This document shows positions 1-5,038 of a DNA stretch of 5,038 nucleotides, piece after piece. The position numbers were made by a program, and so were the translations under genes. Each line of letters starts with the position of its first letter. Positions within the stretch are counted from its first letter, which is position 1. Origin of the DNA: Candidatus Cloacimonadota bacterium. GTDB taxonomy: Bacteria > Muiribacteriota > UBA6191 > JACPRK01. The notes under the pieces are model-generated. The model was not told the DNA's origin. It searched no databases and saw nothing but the letters and a program-made list of their open reading frames with translations. Where the stretch lies: the NCBI GenBank assembly GCA_021772705.1, contig JAJFLN010000598.1, forward strand, positions 1 through 5,038, given 5' to 3'.

Positions 1-66
1 ATTCATCCTTCGACAGGCTCAGACGATATGGCCGCCCGCTCCATTCATCCTTCGACAGGCTCAGGA
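1..66. repeat. Two direct copies of a CCTTCGACAGGCTCAG-type intergenic repeat
   Basis: The 22-base string starting ATTCATCCTTCGACAGG occurs at 1-22 and again at 43-64, 42 bp apart. The second copy runs on into AGGACGAACGGATCGGGA (63-80), which is also the start of the 60-bp tandem units that follow. TTCG (51-54) and CGAA (67-70) can pair as the base of a small hairpin. From memory, this CCTTCGACA(A/G)GCTCAGGACGAACGG motif recurs in intergenic DNA of many unrelated bacterial genomes and metagenome contigs, so it is best treated as a dispersed REP-like element; that recall has not been checked here. No coding potential is seen. Confidence 0.7.
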
Positions 67-200
67 CGAACGGATCGGGAAAACTCGGCCATTCAGTCGT
101 CCTGGATGCGGGCATCCATAGTAGGACGAACGGATCGGGAAGACCCGGCCATTCATTCGTCCTGGATGCGGGCATCCATAGTGGGGCGAACGGATCCGGA
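61..200. repeat. 60-bp tandem repeat, two full units plus a 20-bp partial, each with a hairpin
   Basis: Units are 61-120 and 121-180, with a partial third at 181-200. The two full units differ at 5 of 60 positions. Each contains the inverted repeat GGATGCGGGCATCC (104-117 and 164-177), six paired bases around a two-base GG centre. The stem is extended outside an ATAGT bulge by CGTCCT (98-103) pairing with AGGACG (123-128). Spacing and hairpins resemble a REP/BIME-type intergenic element. There are no unique spacers between units, so this is not a CRISPR array. Confidence 0.85.
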
Positions 201-234
201 ATAGGCCAGGGGACCCCCTACGGGACATGCACCC
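73..234. repeat. Left arm of a 162-bp inverted repeat
   Basis: Positions 73-234 are the reverse complement of 4877-5038 without any gap; paired coordinates always sum to 5111. I count 6 mismatches in 162 bp, two of them the swapped GG/CC centre of one hairpin. The match ends sharply inside at 234/4877. On the outside it reaches the right-hand window edge, so the true repeat may be longer. The arm consists of most of the 60-bp units plus about 50 bp of further sequence ending in CGGGACATGCACCC. No transposase or integrase lies between the arms. Confidence 0.9.
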
Positions 235-256
235 TTCCCGTGGGGCTGGACGAGCC

Positions 257-268
257 GGCCCATGGGCC
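257..268. promoter_or_regulatory. Perfect 12-bp palindrome GGCCCATGGGCC upstream of the CNNM-family gene
   Basis: GGCCCATGGGCC is its own reverse complement and ends 7 bp before the candidate -10 box, within the region where a -35 element and spacer would lie. It could be an operator for a dimeric regulator. In GC-rich DNA a 12-bp palindrome can also arise by chance, and no second copy is seen in the window. Confidence 0.3.
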
Positions 269-272
269 TACC

Positions 273-281
273 TGCTATACT
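273..281 (+). promoter_or_regulatory. Candidate extended -10 promoter (TGCTATACT)
   Basis: TGC followed by TATACT (276-281) matches the extended -10 pattern TGnTATAAT with one mismatch in the hexamer. No good TTGACA-like -35 is visible 16-18 bp upstream, as is usual for extended -10 promoters. The start codon at 290 lies 8 bp after the hexamer, about where transcription would begin, so the mRNA may be leaderless. This is inferred from spacing only. Confidence 0.45.
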
Positions 282-289
282 CTGGATGA

Positions 290-1648
290 ATGTCACAACC
301 CGGGGCCGAACACCTGCAGATCCCAGTCGAGATTGCGCTTCCCGCTGCAGTCTTCCTCGTGTTCCTCAACGGCTTCTTCGTGAACGCCGAGTTCGCCCTC
401 GTGAAGGTCAGGGGCAGCCGGGTCGACGAACTCCTCAAGGCCGGACATCGTGGCGCCGAAGCGGTCCGGGAGGTGATCAGCCATCTAGACGCCTACCTCT
501 CGGCCACCCAGCTGGGCATCACCCTGGCGAGCCTGGGGCTAGGCTGGCTGGGCGAACCGGCCTTCGCCGCCCTCATCGAACCGTTCTTCAAGAAAACGGG
601 CTGGTTCTCTTCCGCCATCAGCCACTCCATCGCACTCACCTTCGCCTTCGTCATCATCACCTTCCTCCACATCGTGATCGGCGAGCTGGCTCCCAAGTCC
701 CTGGCCATTCAGCGCCCTGAACTTTCGGCGCTCTACACGGCTAGGCCGCTGATCCTGTTCAACCGGGTCTCCTACCCCATCATCTGGGCCCTCAACGGCA
801 CCGCCCTGGGACTCCTCAGGGCCCTGGGAGTGAAGCCTCAGTCGGCAGACGAACTGGCTCACTCCGAAGAGGAGCTCCGGTTTCTGCTGGCGGAGTCCGC
901 TCGAAGCGGGGTCCTCTCCACGGGGGAGAAAGACCTGCTGGACAAGGTCTTCCGGTTCGGAGACAGGACTGCCCGGCAGATGCTCATCCCGGCCGCCGAC
1001 GTGGTCTTTCTTGCCCTCTCCCTCTCCATCGAAGAGAACCTCAAGCGAGCCAAGTCGGTCGGTTTCACCAGGCTGCCCCTCTGCGAGCAAGGCCTGGACA
1101 GCGTGCTGGGAATGATCCACATCCGGGACCTCCTGACCCGGGAAGGAGAGCTGAAGGTCTCCAGGGATCTGATGAAGCTCCGGCGGGAGATACTGGTGGT
1201 GCCCGAAACCGTCAGCGCCGACAGGCTGCTCAACCTGTTCCGGAGGAAGAAGGTTCACCTGGCCATCGTCGTCGACGAGTTCGGAGTCACGGCGGGAATG
1301 ATCTCCCTCGAGGACGTTCTCGAGGAGCTGGTGGGCGAGATCCAGGATGAGTTCGACCCGTTCGAGGAGCCGGCCCTGAAGCGGATCAGCCGCAACGAGT
1401 ACGAGGTGGACGGCACCTTCCTGCTCGACGAGCTGAAAGAGAGGCTGGGAGTGGAGACGGAGGACCCGGACAACGTGACTCTCGGCGGACATCTGCAGCG
1501 CATACTGGGCCGGATCGCCGAGGTGGGAGATCAGCTCCAGGTCGGCAACCTCCAGGCCACGGTGGAGGAGATGAAGCAGCACCGCCCCGGTCGGATTCGT
1601 CTCCGCCGCTTGCAGCCCGATGAGGACGAAGAGGGCGGCGGCTCGTAG
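290..1648 (+). CDS. CNNM/CorC (HlyC-like) family transporter with CBS pair
   Basis: This 452-residue protein has the full family architecture. A membrane CNNM (DUF21) domain covers about residues 10-180 with four hydrophobic segments (about 14-36, 71-92, 108-134, 146-178) and the family signatures SATQLGITLASLGLGWLGEP (71-90) and GELAPKSLA (131-139). A cytoplasmic CBS pair follows (about 215-355), including VDEFGVTAGMISLEDVLEEL (328-347), and then a CorC_HlyC domain (about 367-440). Relatives act in the inner membrane in Mg2+ homeostasis, several as Na+-coupled Mg2+ transporters whose CBS domains bind Mg-ATP. Old 'hemolysin' labels for this family are usually misleading. The start is well fixed: an in-frame TGA (287-289) directly precedes the ATG, and the next plausible start lies inside the first helix. 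There is no Shine-Dalgarno at useful spacing. The length is normal and no damage is seen. Substrate and direction of transport are not determinable here. Confidence 0.93.
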   Translation: MSQPGAEHLQIPVEIALPAAVFLVFLNGFFVNAEFALVKVRGSRVDELLKAGHRGAEAVREVISHLDAYLSATQLGITLASLGLGWLGEPAFAALIEPFFKKTGWFSSAISHSIALTFAFVIITFLHIVIGELAPKSLAIQRPELSALYTARPLILFNRVSYPIIWALNGTALGLLRALGVKPQSADELAHSEEELRFLLAESARSGVLSTGEKDLLDKVFRFGDRTARQMLIPAADVVFLALSLSIEENLKRAKSVGFTRLPLCEQGLDSVLGMIHIRDLLTREGELKVSRDLMKLRREILVVPETVSADRLLNLFRRKKVHLAIVVDEFGVTAGMISLEDVLEELVGEIQDEFDPFEEPALKRISRNEYEVDGTFLLDELKERLGVETEDPDNVTLGGHLQRILGRIAEVGDQLQVGNLQATVEEMKQHRPGRIRLRRLQPDEDEEGGGS

Positions 1649-1748
1649 TGACGTATCATCCTGATCGCCCGGCCGGAGTTCGCCGGCATCTCTCCAGGAA
1701 GGCCGGCTCGACCCGGGAGGAGATCGACACCAGGAGTGTCGGAGCTCC

Positions 1749-2930
1749 ATGAGAATCATCCTGTTTGCCGGAAAGGGTGGAGTGGGCAAGACGAGTCTGG
1801 CTTCCGCCACGGGGCTGAGGCTGGCCCGGATGGGGAAGAAGACCCTGGTCCTCTCTCTCGACCCGGCTCACTCCGTCTCCGACGCCTTTGATGTTGGCGA
1901 GGGTCTCATCGGCCAGACCCGGGGTGAGCTCCGCGAGGTGTCGGAGAATCTCTGGATCCAGGAGGTGGACGTCCAGGAGGAGGTTCGCCGCCACTGGGGA
2001 GAGGTCCACGACTATCTCTCGGAGCTTCTCAGCGTCAGCGGTCTCGAGGAGGTTGTCGCCGAGGAGGTGGCGATCATCCCGGGAATGGAGGAGACGTCGT
2101 CGCTGCTCTATGTGAACCAGTATCACCGGGAGAAGCGGTTCGACGTGATCATCCTGGATTGCGCCCCCACAGGGGAGAGCCTCAGGTTCATCAGCATTCC
2201 CTCCGTCCTCCGCTGGTACATGGAACGGCTGTTCAAGGTGGAAAGGCAGCTGATCAGCGTCGCCCGGCCGATCATGAAGCATGTGTCTGATATCCCCCTG
2301 CCGGAGGACTCCTACTTCACCAATATCCAGGAGCTCTTCGACCGGGTCCAGGGCGTCGACGAGCTGCTTCAGGACCCGTCAATCACGACTGTCCGGCTCG
2401 TGACCAACGCCGAGAAGATCGTCTATACGGAGACGCAGCGGGCATTCATGTACTTCAACCTCTTCGGAATGTGCGTCGACGGGGTCTACGTGAATCGCAT
2501 TCTGCCGGAGGGCATCGACAGTGGTTTCTTCAAGAAGTGGGCTGAGTCTCAGAATCGCCATCTCGAGGAGATCGAGAGGAACTTCCAGCCCCTGCCGGTT
2601 TTCCGGGTGCCCATGTTCGAGGAGGAGATCGTGGGCCTCGAGGGCCTGGCTCGCTTCGCCGAGGCCGTGCACGGAGATAGCGACCCGAGCAAGATCCTGT
2701 TCAAGACGAAGCCGCTCGTCTTCAGCAAGTCCCGGGGCGTCTATACCCTGAAGCTCTACATGCCCTTCGTGCAAGGGGAGGACATCGAGCTGAGCCGGGC
2801 GGCGGATCAGCTGATGATCCGGATCGGCGGCATCAGCCGTCACGTCCATTTGCCCAGGAGCATTCCGTCGGGGGCCAGGATCCAGGCCTCCATGGAGCAG
2901 GACCACTTGAAGGTCACGTTCAAGAAGTGA
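1749..2930 (+). CDS. ArsA/Get3-type ATPase with C-terminal HSP20-like domain (Get3d-like)
   Basis: This 393-residue protein is a single-copy ArsA/Get3 NTPase. It has a deviant Walker A GKGGVGKT with signature lysine K9 (8-15), switch I DPAHSVSDAF (38-47) with the probable catalytic D45, the family PGMEE motif (111-115), and switch II DCAPTGES (137-144). VTNAEK (218-223) and YVNRILP (247-253) lie in the nucleotide-base-contacting part. Residues about 321-393 form a beta-rich module ending in LPRSIPSG and HLKVTF, resembling the ArsA_HSP20 (alpha-crystallin-like) domain of Get3d proteins of cyanobacteria and plants. Only two cysteines exist (C138, C242), so the arsenite-binding triad of plasmid ArsA and the zinc CxxC of eukaryotic Get3 are absent. 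A cytosolic dimeric chaperone or targeting ATPase is more likely than an arsenite pump, but the client is unknown. GGAG (1741-1744), 4 bases before the ATG, and AGGAG (1732-1736) support the start. The gene lies 100 bp after the CNNM-family gene. Confidence 0.92.
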   Translation: MRIILFAGKGGVGKTSLASATGLRLARMGKKTLVLSLDPAHSVSDAFDVGEGLIGQTRGELREVSENLWIQEVDVQEEVRRHWGEVHDYLSELLSVSGLEEVVAEEVAIIPGMEETSSLLYVNQYHREKRFDVIILDCAPTGESLRFISIPSVLRWYMERLFKVERQLISVARPIMKHVSDIPLPEDSYFTNIQELFDRVQGVDELLQDPSITTVRLVTNAEKIVYTETQRAFMYFNLFGMCVDGVYVNRILPEGIDSGFFKKWAESQNRHLEEIERNFQPLPVFRVPMFEEEIVGLEGLARFAEAVHGDSDPSKILFKTKPLVFSKSRGVYTLKLYMPFVQGEDIELSRAADQLMIRIGGISRHVHLPRSIPSGARIQASMEQDHLKVTFKK

Positions 2931-3313
2931 GTGATGACGTGAGCGAGCGGAACGCTGCCGATTGGAGCCGTGATGGACCGGGCCGACGCCCCTCAATGAC
3001 CATCGGAGTCCGGGTGGTCCGGGAGGAGCGGGAGCAGACCGCCGCGTCCCAGCAGGTCGCTGCCCTGGCAGCCATCCTCGGCCAGGTGGTTGCCCGGCGA
3101 GGAGTGGGGCCCTGGATGGTGGCTCGAGTCTTCTCCGGGCTCAATGCCCTGCCTACATGGCTGAGTCCCTTGAACGGTCTGATGCCCCTGGCCCTGAGAA
3201 ACACGATCACTCTGGTGGACCTGATTCCCACCCGGCGACGGTTCAAGTGGTTCCACCGGCGAGAGGCGAGACCGGAACCGCCGAAGCGGGCCGAGCGGAT
3301 TCAGATCACCTGA
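2927..3313 (+). CDS. Small hypothetical protein coupled to the Get3-like ATPase
   Basis: I do not recognise this 128-residue protein. Its GTG start shares bases with the TGA stop of the ATPase gene (GTGA, 2927-2930), an arrangement typical of translational coupling. Codon use is strongly G/C at third positions like its neighbours, particularly after residue 24. Residues 1-23 are charged and low in hydrophobicity; residues about 32-58 look like an amphipathic helix (EEREQ, then AALAAILGQVV). Residues 69-90 contain no charged residue but two prolines, and the last 26 residues are a strongly basic tail rich in R and K. There is no N-terminal signal peptide. The start is uncertain: GTG at 2939 and ATG at 2996 (giving 105 residues) are alternatives, and none has a good Shine-Dalgarno. 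It could be a partner or client of the ATPase, possibly membrane-associated; this rests only on position and composition. Confidence 0.65.
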   Translation: MSDDVSERNAADWSRDGPGRRPSMTIGVRVVREEREQTAASQQVAALAAILGQVVARRGVGPWMVARVFSGLNALPTWLSPLNGLMPLALRNTITLVDLIPTRRRFKWFHRREARPEPPKRAERIQIT

Positions 3314-3323
3314 CTTTTCAATC

Positions 3324-3345
3324 GGGCCACCAGGGGCAGGCCCTG
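3324..3345. terminator. Weak hairpin between convergent genes, possible bidirectional terminator
   Basis: The 42-bp gap between the two convergent stop codons contains CAGGG-GCAGG-CCCTG (3331-3345), a 5-bp stem, and an alternative pairing of GGGCC (3324-3328) with GGCCC (3339-3343). There is no T-tract on either strand next to the stem, so it is a poor match to an intrinsic terminator. It is the only candidate in the place where one would be expected. Confidence 0.2.
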
Positions 3346-3355
3346 ACCGGTCGAC

Positions 3356-4597
3356 TCAATCCAGGTTACCGTAGTCGAAGAGAACCCAGCTCGAGCGTCC
3401 GCCGGCCTGGGAGAGGGACTTCACTCCCGGATGCACTGTAGCGCCGGAGCCCAGGTCTCTGCGATAGGTCGAGAGGATTCTGGAGAGGCGCTTCCCCCGG
3501 TAGCCGTAGAGCATGGGGGTGTAGAAATCGAGCCCCCATTTGTACCAGTCCTGACCGGCGCCTCTCTGGGCGTTGCGGGACGAGCTGCCTCCCGAATAGT
3601 AGGCCGGGAGGACGGCGGCCGAGAGCTTCAGACCGTCTGGCAGCCGATTCCGGCACTCCTGGACCAGGGAGGCGACGGCGGCCTCACGGTCACCCCTGGC
3701 TGGGGGACGGAAGGTGATGGCACCATCGGGGCCCGTCTCGGGCCTGTGGCCGTAGCTGCCCTCGGGGTAGCGAATGTGGTCCAGGTGAACTCCCGCCAGG
3801 CCGGGATGAAGGAGCGCGATGGACTCCACCACATCCGGGATTCGCTCCATCACCAGGGGATGGGACGGGTCGAGATAGATGGAGCCGTTGGCGACCTGGG
3901 AGACAGGCGGATGAAGCCGGCCCCGACTGTCATAGGCGAGGAAGGAGGGCCCCGGGATTCCGGCGTCGTGCAGCTCGTCGATGAGCGCCTGCAGCGGTTC
4001 ATGACTGAGACCGTACCCCTGGCTCCAGAAGGCGTCCTTGAGGCTGCGAGTGTCATAGCCTCGCTCCAGTGCGCCCAGAGCCGTGGCCAGCATGCTCTGC
4101 AACTCCGCTTTCATGGGGTGTCCGCCAGCGTCCCGAAGTTCCCGGACCAGGGCGTCGTGAAACAAGGAGAGGGTATCGTCGTCAGCTCGAACCCGGGCCG
4201 GGTTGTCGCTTCGGAGGTAGCAGGCGTGAACCCAGGCGTGAACCTCCATACCTCGACCGCGCCCCTCACTGATGAAGAGATCCAGCAGGTCCGGCTCGTT
4301 CCGCGTGGCTGGCCGGTAGCGCTCCGGGATGTCAACGGCTCCCAGGGGAGTGAATGCTCTGACTGTGGCATAGCCCCGAACGAAGGTCTCGAGAAGGACT
4401 GTATTGACCTTCCGCCGCGCCATCTGGTCCAGAGCCTCCGCCACCCGGCCTCGCTTCTCCTCCAGACTGTGAGGCCGGTCGTCCTTGAGCACCGACTCCG
4501 GCACGACCCAGACTCCCCGAAGTTCCCGGCCATGAGCGGCGGAGATCATGCAGATCATGATCGCCGCAGTTAAACAAGATGTGGTGAAAAGTCGCAT
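3356..4597 (-). CDS. Secreted glycosyl-hydrolase-like protein, DUF187/GHL10 family
   Basis: This 413-residue protein starts with a likely Sec signal peptide: R2, hydrophobic core about 8-20, and an AHG cleavage site at 21-23 before RE. The mature part matches the GHL10 (DUF187) TIM-barrel family. It begins RELRGVWVVPESV (24-36), followed by KVNTVLLETFVRGYA (63-77), MEVHAWVHACY (117-127), NGSIYLDPSHPLV (237-249), the diagnostic GVHLDHIRYP (269-278) with D273 a probable active-site residue, LSAAVLPAYY (325-334) and WGLDFYTPMLYGY (354-366), ending at WVLFDYGNLD (404-413). Family members such as E. coli DigH (formerly YddW) act in the envelope on peptidoglycan glycan strands; others may act on other polysaccharides, so the substrate is uncertain. 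Residues about 128-235 are longer and more helical than I expect between these barrel strands. No clear Shine-Dalgarno precedes the ATG; it is preferred because it gives a complete signal peptide, whereas M14 would cut into it. The gene is convergent to the three-gene group. Confidence 0.85.
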   Translation of the reverse strand: MRLFTTSCLTAAIMICMISAAHGRELRGVWVVPESVLKDDRPHSLEEKRGRVAEALDQMARRKVNTVLLETFVRGYATVRAFTPLGAVDIPERYRPATRNEPDLLDLFISEGRGRGMEVHAWVHACYLRSDNPARVRADDDTLSLFHDALVRELRDAGGHPMKAELQSMLATALGALERGYDTRSLKDAFWSQGYGLSHEPLQALIDELHDAGIPGPSFLAYDSRGRLHPPVSQVANGSIYLDPSHPLVMERIPDVVESIALLHPGLAGVHLDHIRYPEGSYGHRPETGPDGAITFRPPARGDREAAVASLVQECRNRLPDGLKLSAAVLPAYYSGGSSSRNAQRGAGQDWYKWGLDFYTPMLYGYRGKRLSRILSTYRRDLGSGATVHPGVKSLSQAGGRSSWVLFDYGNLD

Positions 4598-4599
4598 TA

Positions 4600-4605
4600 A
4601 TTGTA
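4600..4605 (-). promoter_or_regulatory. Possible -10 box (TACAAT) at the start of the hydrolase gene
   Basis: Read on the minus strand, TACAAT lies two bases before the ATG at 4597, in the most AT-rich patch of the window (about 4565-4630). It matches TATAAT at five of six positions. If used, transcription would begin inside the annotated reading frame, which would argue for a later start such as M14 or M17. No -35 match stands out upstream. It may equally be a chance match in AT-rich leader DNA. Confidence 0.2.
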
Positions 4606-4675
4606 GGTTTTCGGCCGTTTTCGATTTCCGGGGGCAGCATGACTACGGAGGGGCCGGGGAGAAGTTGCGGGAGGG

Positions 4676-4766
4676 CGGGCCTCGGACGTCGAACTACGGG
4701 CCTCGGACGTCGAACTTCGGACTACGGGTCACGGGCTGCGGGCTACGGGCTGCGGGCTACGGGCTA
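4676..4766. repeat. Array of thirteen 7-bp units, consensus CGGGCTA
   Basis: Thirteen contiguous units of exactly 7 bp fit CGRRCNN or close variants with no phase break. The first six form two 21-bp superunits (4676-4696 and 4697-4717) that differ at one base. Units seven and eight (CGGACTA, CGGGTCA) are transitional. The last five are CGGGCTG, CGGGCTA, CGGGCTG, CGGGCTA, CGGGCTA. The array starts about 80 bp upstream of the hydrolase start codon. Because 7 is not a multiple of 3, every frame translates as a 7-residue repeat, which explains the open frames here; I do not call a gene. It looks like a slippage-prone microsatellite. Confidence 0.85.
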
Positions 4767-4876
4767 CGGAAAAGCAAAGTCGCCAAGACTCTTCGGTGTC
4801 AGGCGTTGTGACGCGGCATGAACATGCAGCTCATTGCCCCCCCGGTCTTTCCCGAGGCCCGGGGCCCGAAGTCCGA
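4767..4876. other. Non-coding spacer, no supported feature
   Basis: Between the 7-bp array and the right inverted-repeat arm I see no gene with a credible start, composition or family match. Short GC-rich self-complementary strings (for example GGCCCGGGGCCC at 4856-4867) are present, but none has the T-tract of a terminator. With the array and the adjacent leader, the gene-free stretch upstream of the hydrolase runs from 4598 to the window end. Confidence 0.5.
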
Positions 4877-5038
4877 GGGTGCATGTCCCGTAGGGGGCCC
4901 CCTGGCCTATTCCGGATCCGTTCGCCCCACTATGGATGCGGGCATCCAGGACGACTGAATGGCCGAGTTTTCCCGATCCGTTCGTCCTACTATGGATGCC
5001 CGCATCCAGGACGACTGAATGGCCGAGTTTTCCCGATC
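4877..5038. repeat. Right arm of the 162-bp inverted repeat
   Basis: This arm is the reverse complement of 73-234 with 6 mismatches and no gaps, and it is cut by the window edge. It begins GGGTGCATGTCCCG, which matches the left arm exactly. A left-arm mismatch changes AGGGGGCCCCCT (4892-4903, a perfect palindrome here) to an imperfect one. The sharp inner boundary at 4877 suggests a defined element end. Confidence 0.9.
4911..5030. repeat. Two inverted-orientation 60-bp tandem units
   Basis: Units 4911-4970 and 4971-5030 are the same 60-bp family as at the left end, in opposite orientation, and differ from each other at 5 of 60 positions. Hairpin cores lie at 4934-4947 and 4994-5007. The first reads GGATGCGGGCATCC and the second GGATGCCCGCATCC, so the two-base centre is inverted while both stems are kept. 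The array continues toward the window edge. Confidence 0.85.

Noticed and set aside
61..200. CRISPR-like array
   Set aside because: The 60-bp units are contiguous, with no unique spacers between them, and there are only two and a third units. No cas gene is present.
262..720. 152-residue plus-strand frame overlapping the start of the CNNM-family gene
   Set aside because: It is an out-of-frame shadow rich in R, P and G. The overlapping frame has convincing family signatures.
1672..1687. Terminator after the CNNM-family gene
   Set aside because: GCCGG and CCGGC can pair around a 6-base loop, but there is no T-tract and a 5-bp GC stem is common by chance in this composition.
539..1810. 423-residue open frame on the minus strand opposite the CNNM-family and ATPase genes
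   Set aside because: It runs antisense to two well-supported genes. Long antisense frames are expected in high-GC DNA with G/C-rich third positions. The translation shows no recognisable domain and is low-complexity and charged.
1656..2282. 208-residue minus-strand open frame over the ATPase N-terminus
   Set aside because: It is antisense to the P-loop and switch regions of a clear ATPase and has no support of its own.
1749..2930. Arsenite-efflux pump ATPase (arsA of an ars operon)
   Set aside because: There is a single ATPase half, no arsenite-site cysteine triad, and no arsB, arsD or arsR neighbour. The C-terminal HSP20-like domain points to the Get3d-like branch.
3431..4573. 380-residue plus-strand open frame across the hydrolase gene
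   Set aside because: It is antisense to the DUF187/GHL10 gene, which has a signal peptide and family motifs. The plus-strand translation has no recognisable motif.
4548..4821. Overlapping plus-strand frames across the 7-bp array
   Set aside because: The open frames result from the repeat, which has no stop codon in any frame. The translated part is a simple 7-residue repeat, and the 5' portion is antisense to the hydrolase signal peptide.
73..5038. Insertion sequence or composite transposon defined by the inverted repeats
   Set aside because: No transposase, integrase or target-site duplication is visible. The arms are made of tandem hairpin units, not typical IS ends. The structural observation is kept as a finding only.

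Overview
The window reads as a short chromosomal segment from a high-GC bacterium with Sec-type protein export. Codon third positions are strongly G/C-biased in all four genes. I cannot assign a phylum from sequence alone; the gene families point to housekeeping envelope and chaperone functions, not to a phage or plasmid. No transposase, integrase, tRNA, rRNA or CRISPR array is visible. Both ends lie inside the same repeat, which is what a contig broken at a dispersed repeat would look like.

Layout. Positions 1-234 are non-coding and hold a modular hairpin repeat: two copies of a CCTTCGACAGGCTCAG motif, then 60-bp tandem units. Positions 257-281 hold a perfect 12-bp palindrome and an extended -10 box just ahead of the first gene. 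Three genes follow on the plus strand: a four-helix membrane protein with paired CBS domains of the CNNM/CorC (HlyC-like) family (290-1648), a single-domain ArsA/Get3-type ATPase with a C-terminal HSP20-like domain (1749-2930), and an unrecognised small protein whose GTG start overlaps the ATPase stop codon (2927-3313). A fourth gene is convergent on the minus strand: a secreted glycosyl-hydrolase-like protein of the DUF187/GHL10 family (3356-4597). Upstream of it, 4598-5038 is non-coding and carries an array of thirteen 7-bp units (4676-4766) and then an inverted copy of the left-end repeat (4877-5038).

How the genes may relate. The ATPase and the small gene look translationally coupled (GTGA overlap) and are the best candidates for a functional pair. 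The CNNM-like gene is co-directional but separated by 100 bp and may only be a neighbour. The hydrolase is transcribed separately. The most unusual features are the 162-bp inverted repeats (156 of 162 positions match) that bracket the whole four-gene block, the exchangeable hairpin cores inside them, the 7-bp array, and the possible leaderless start of the first gene.
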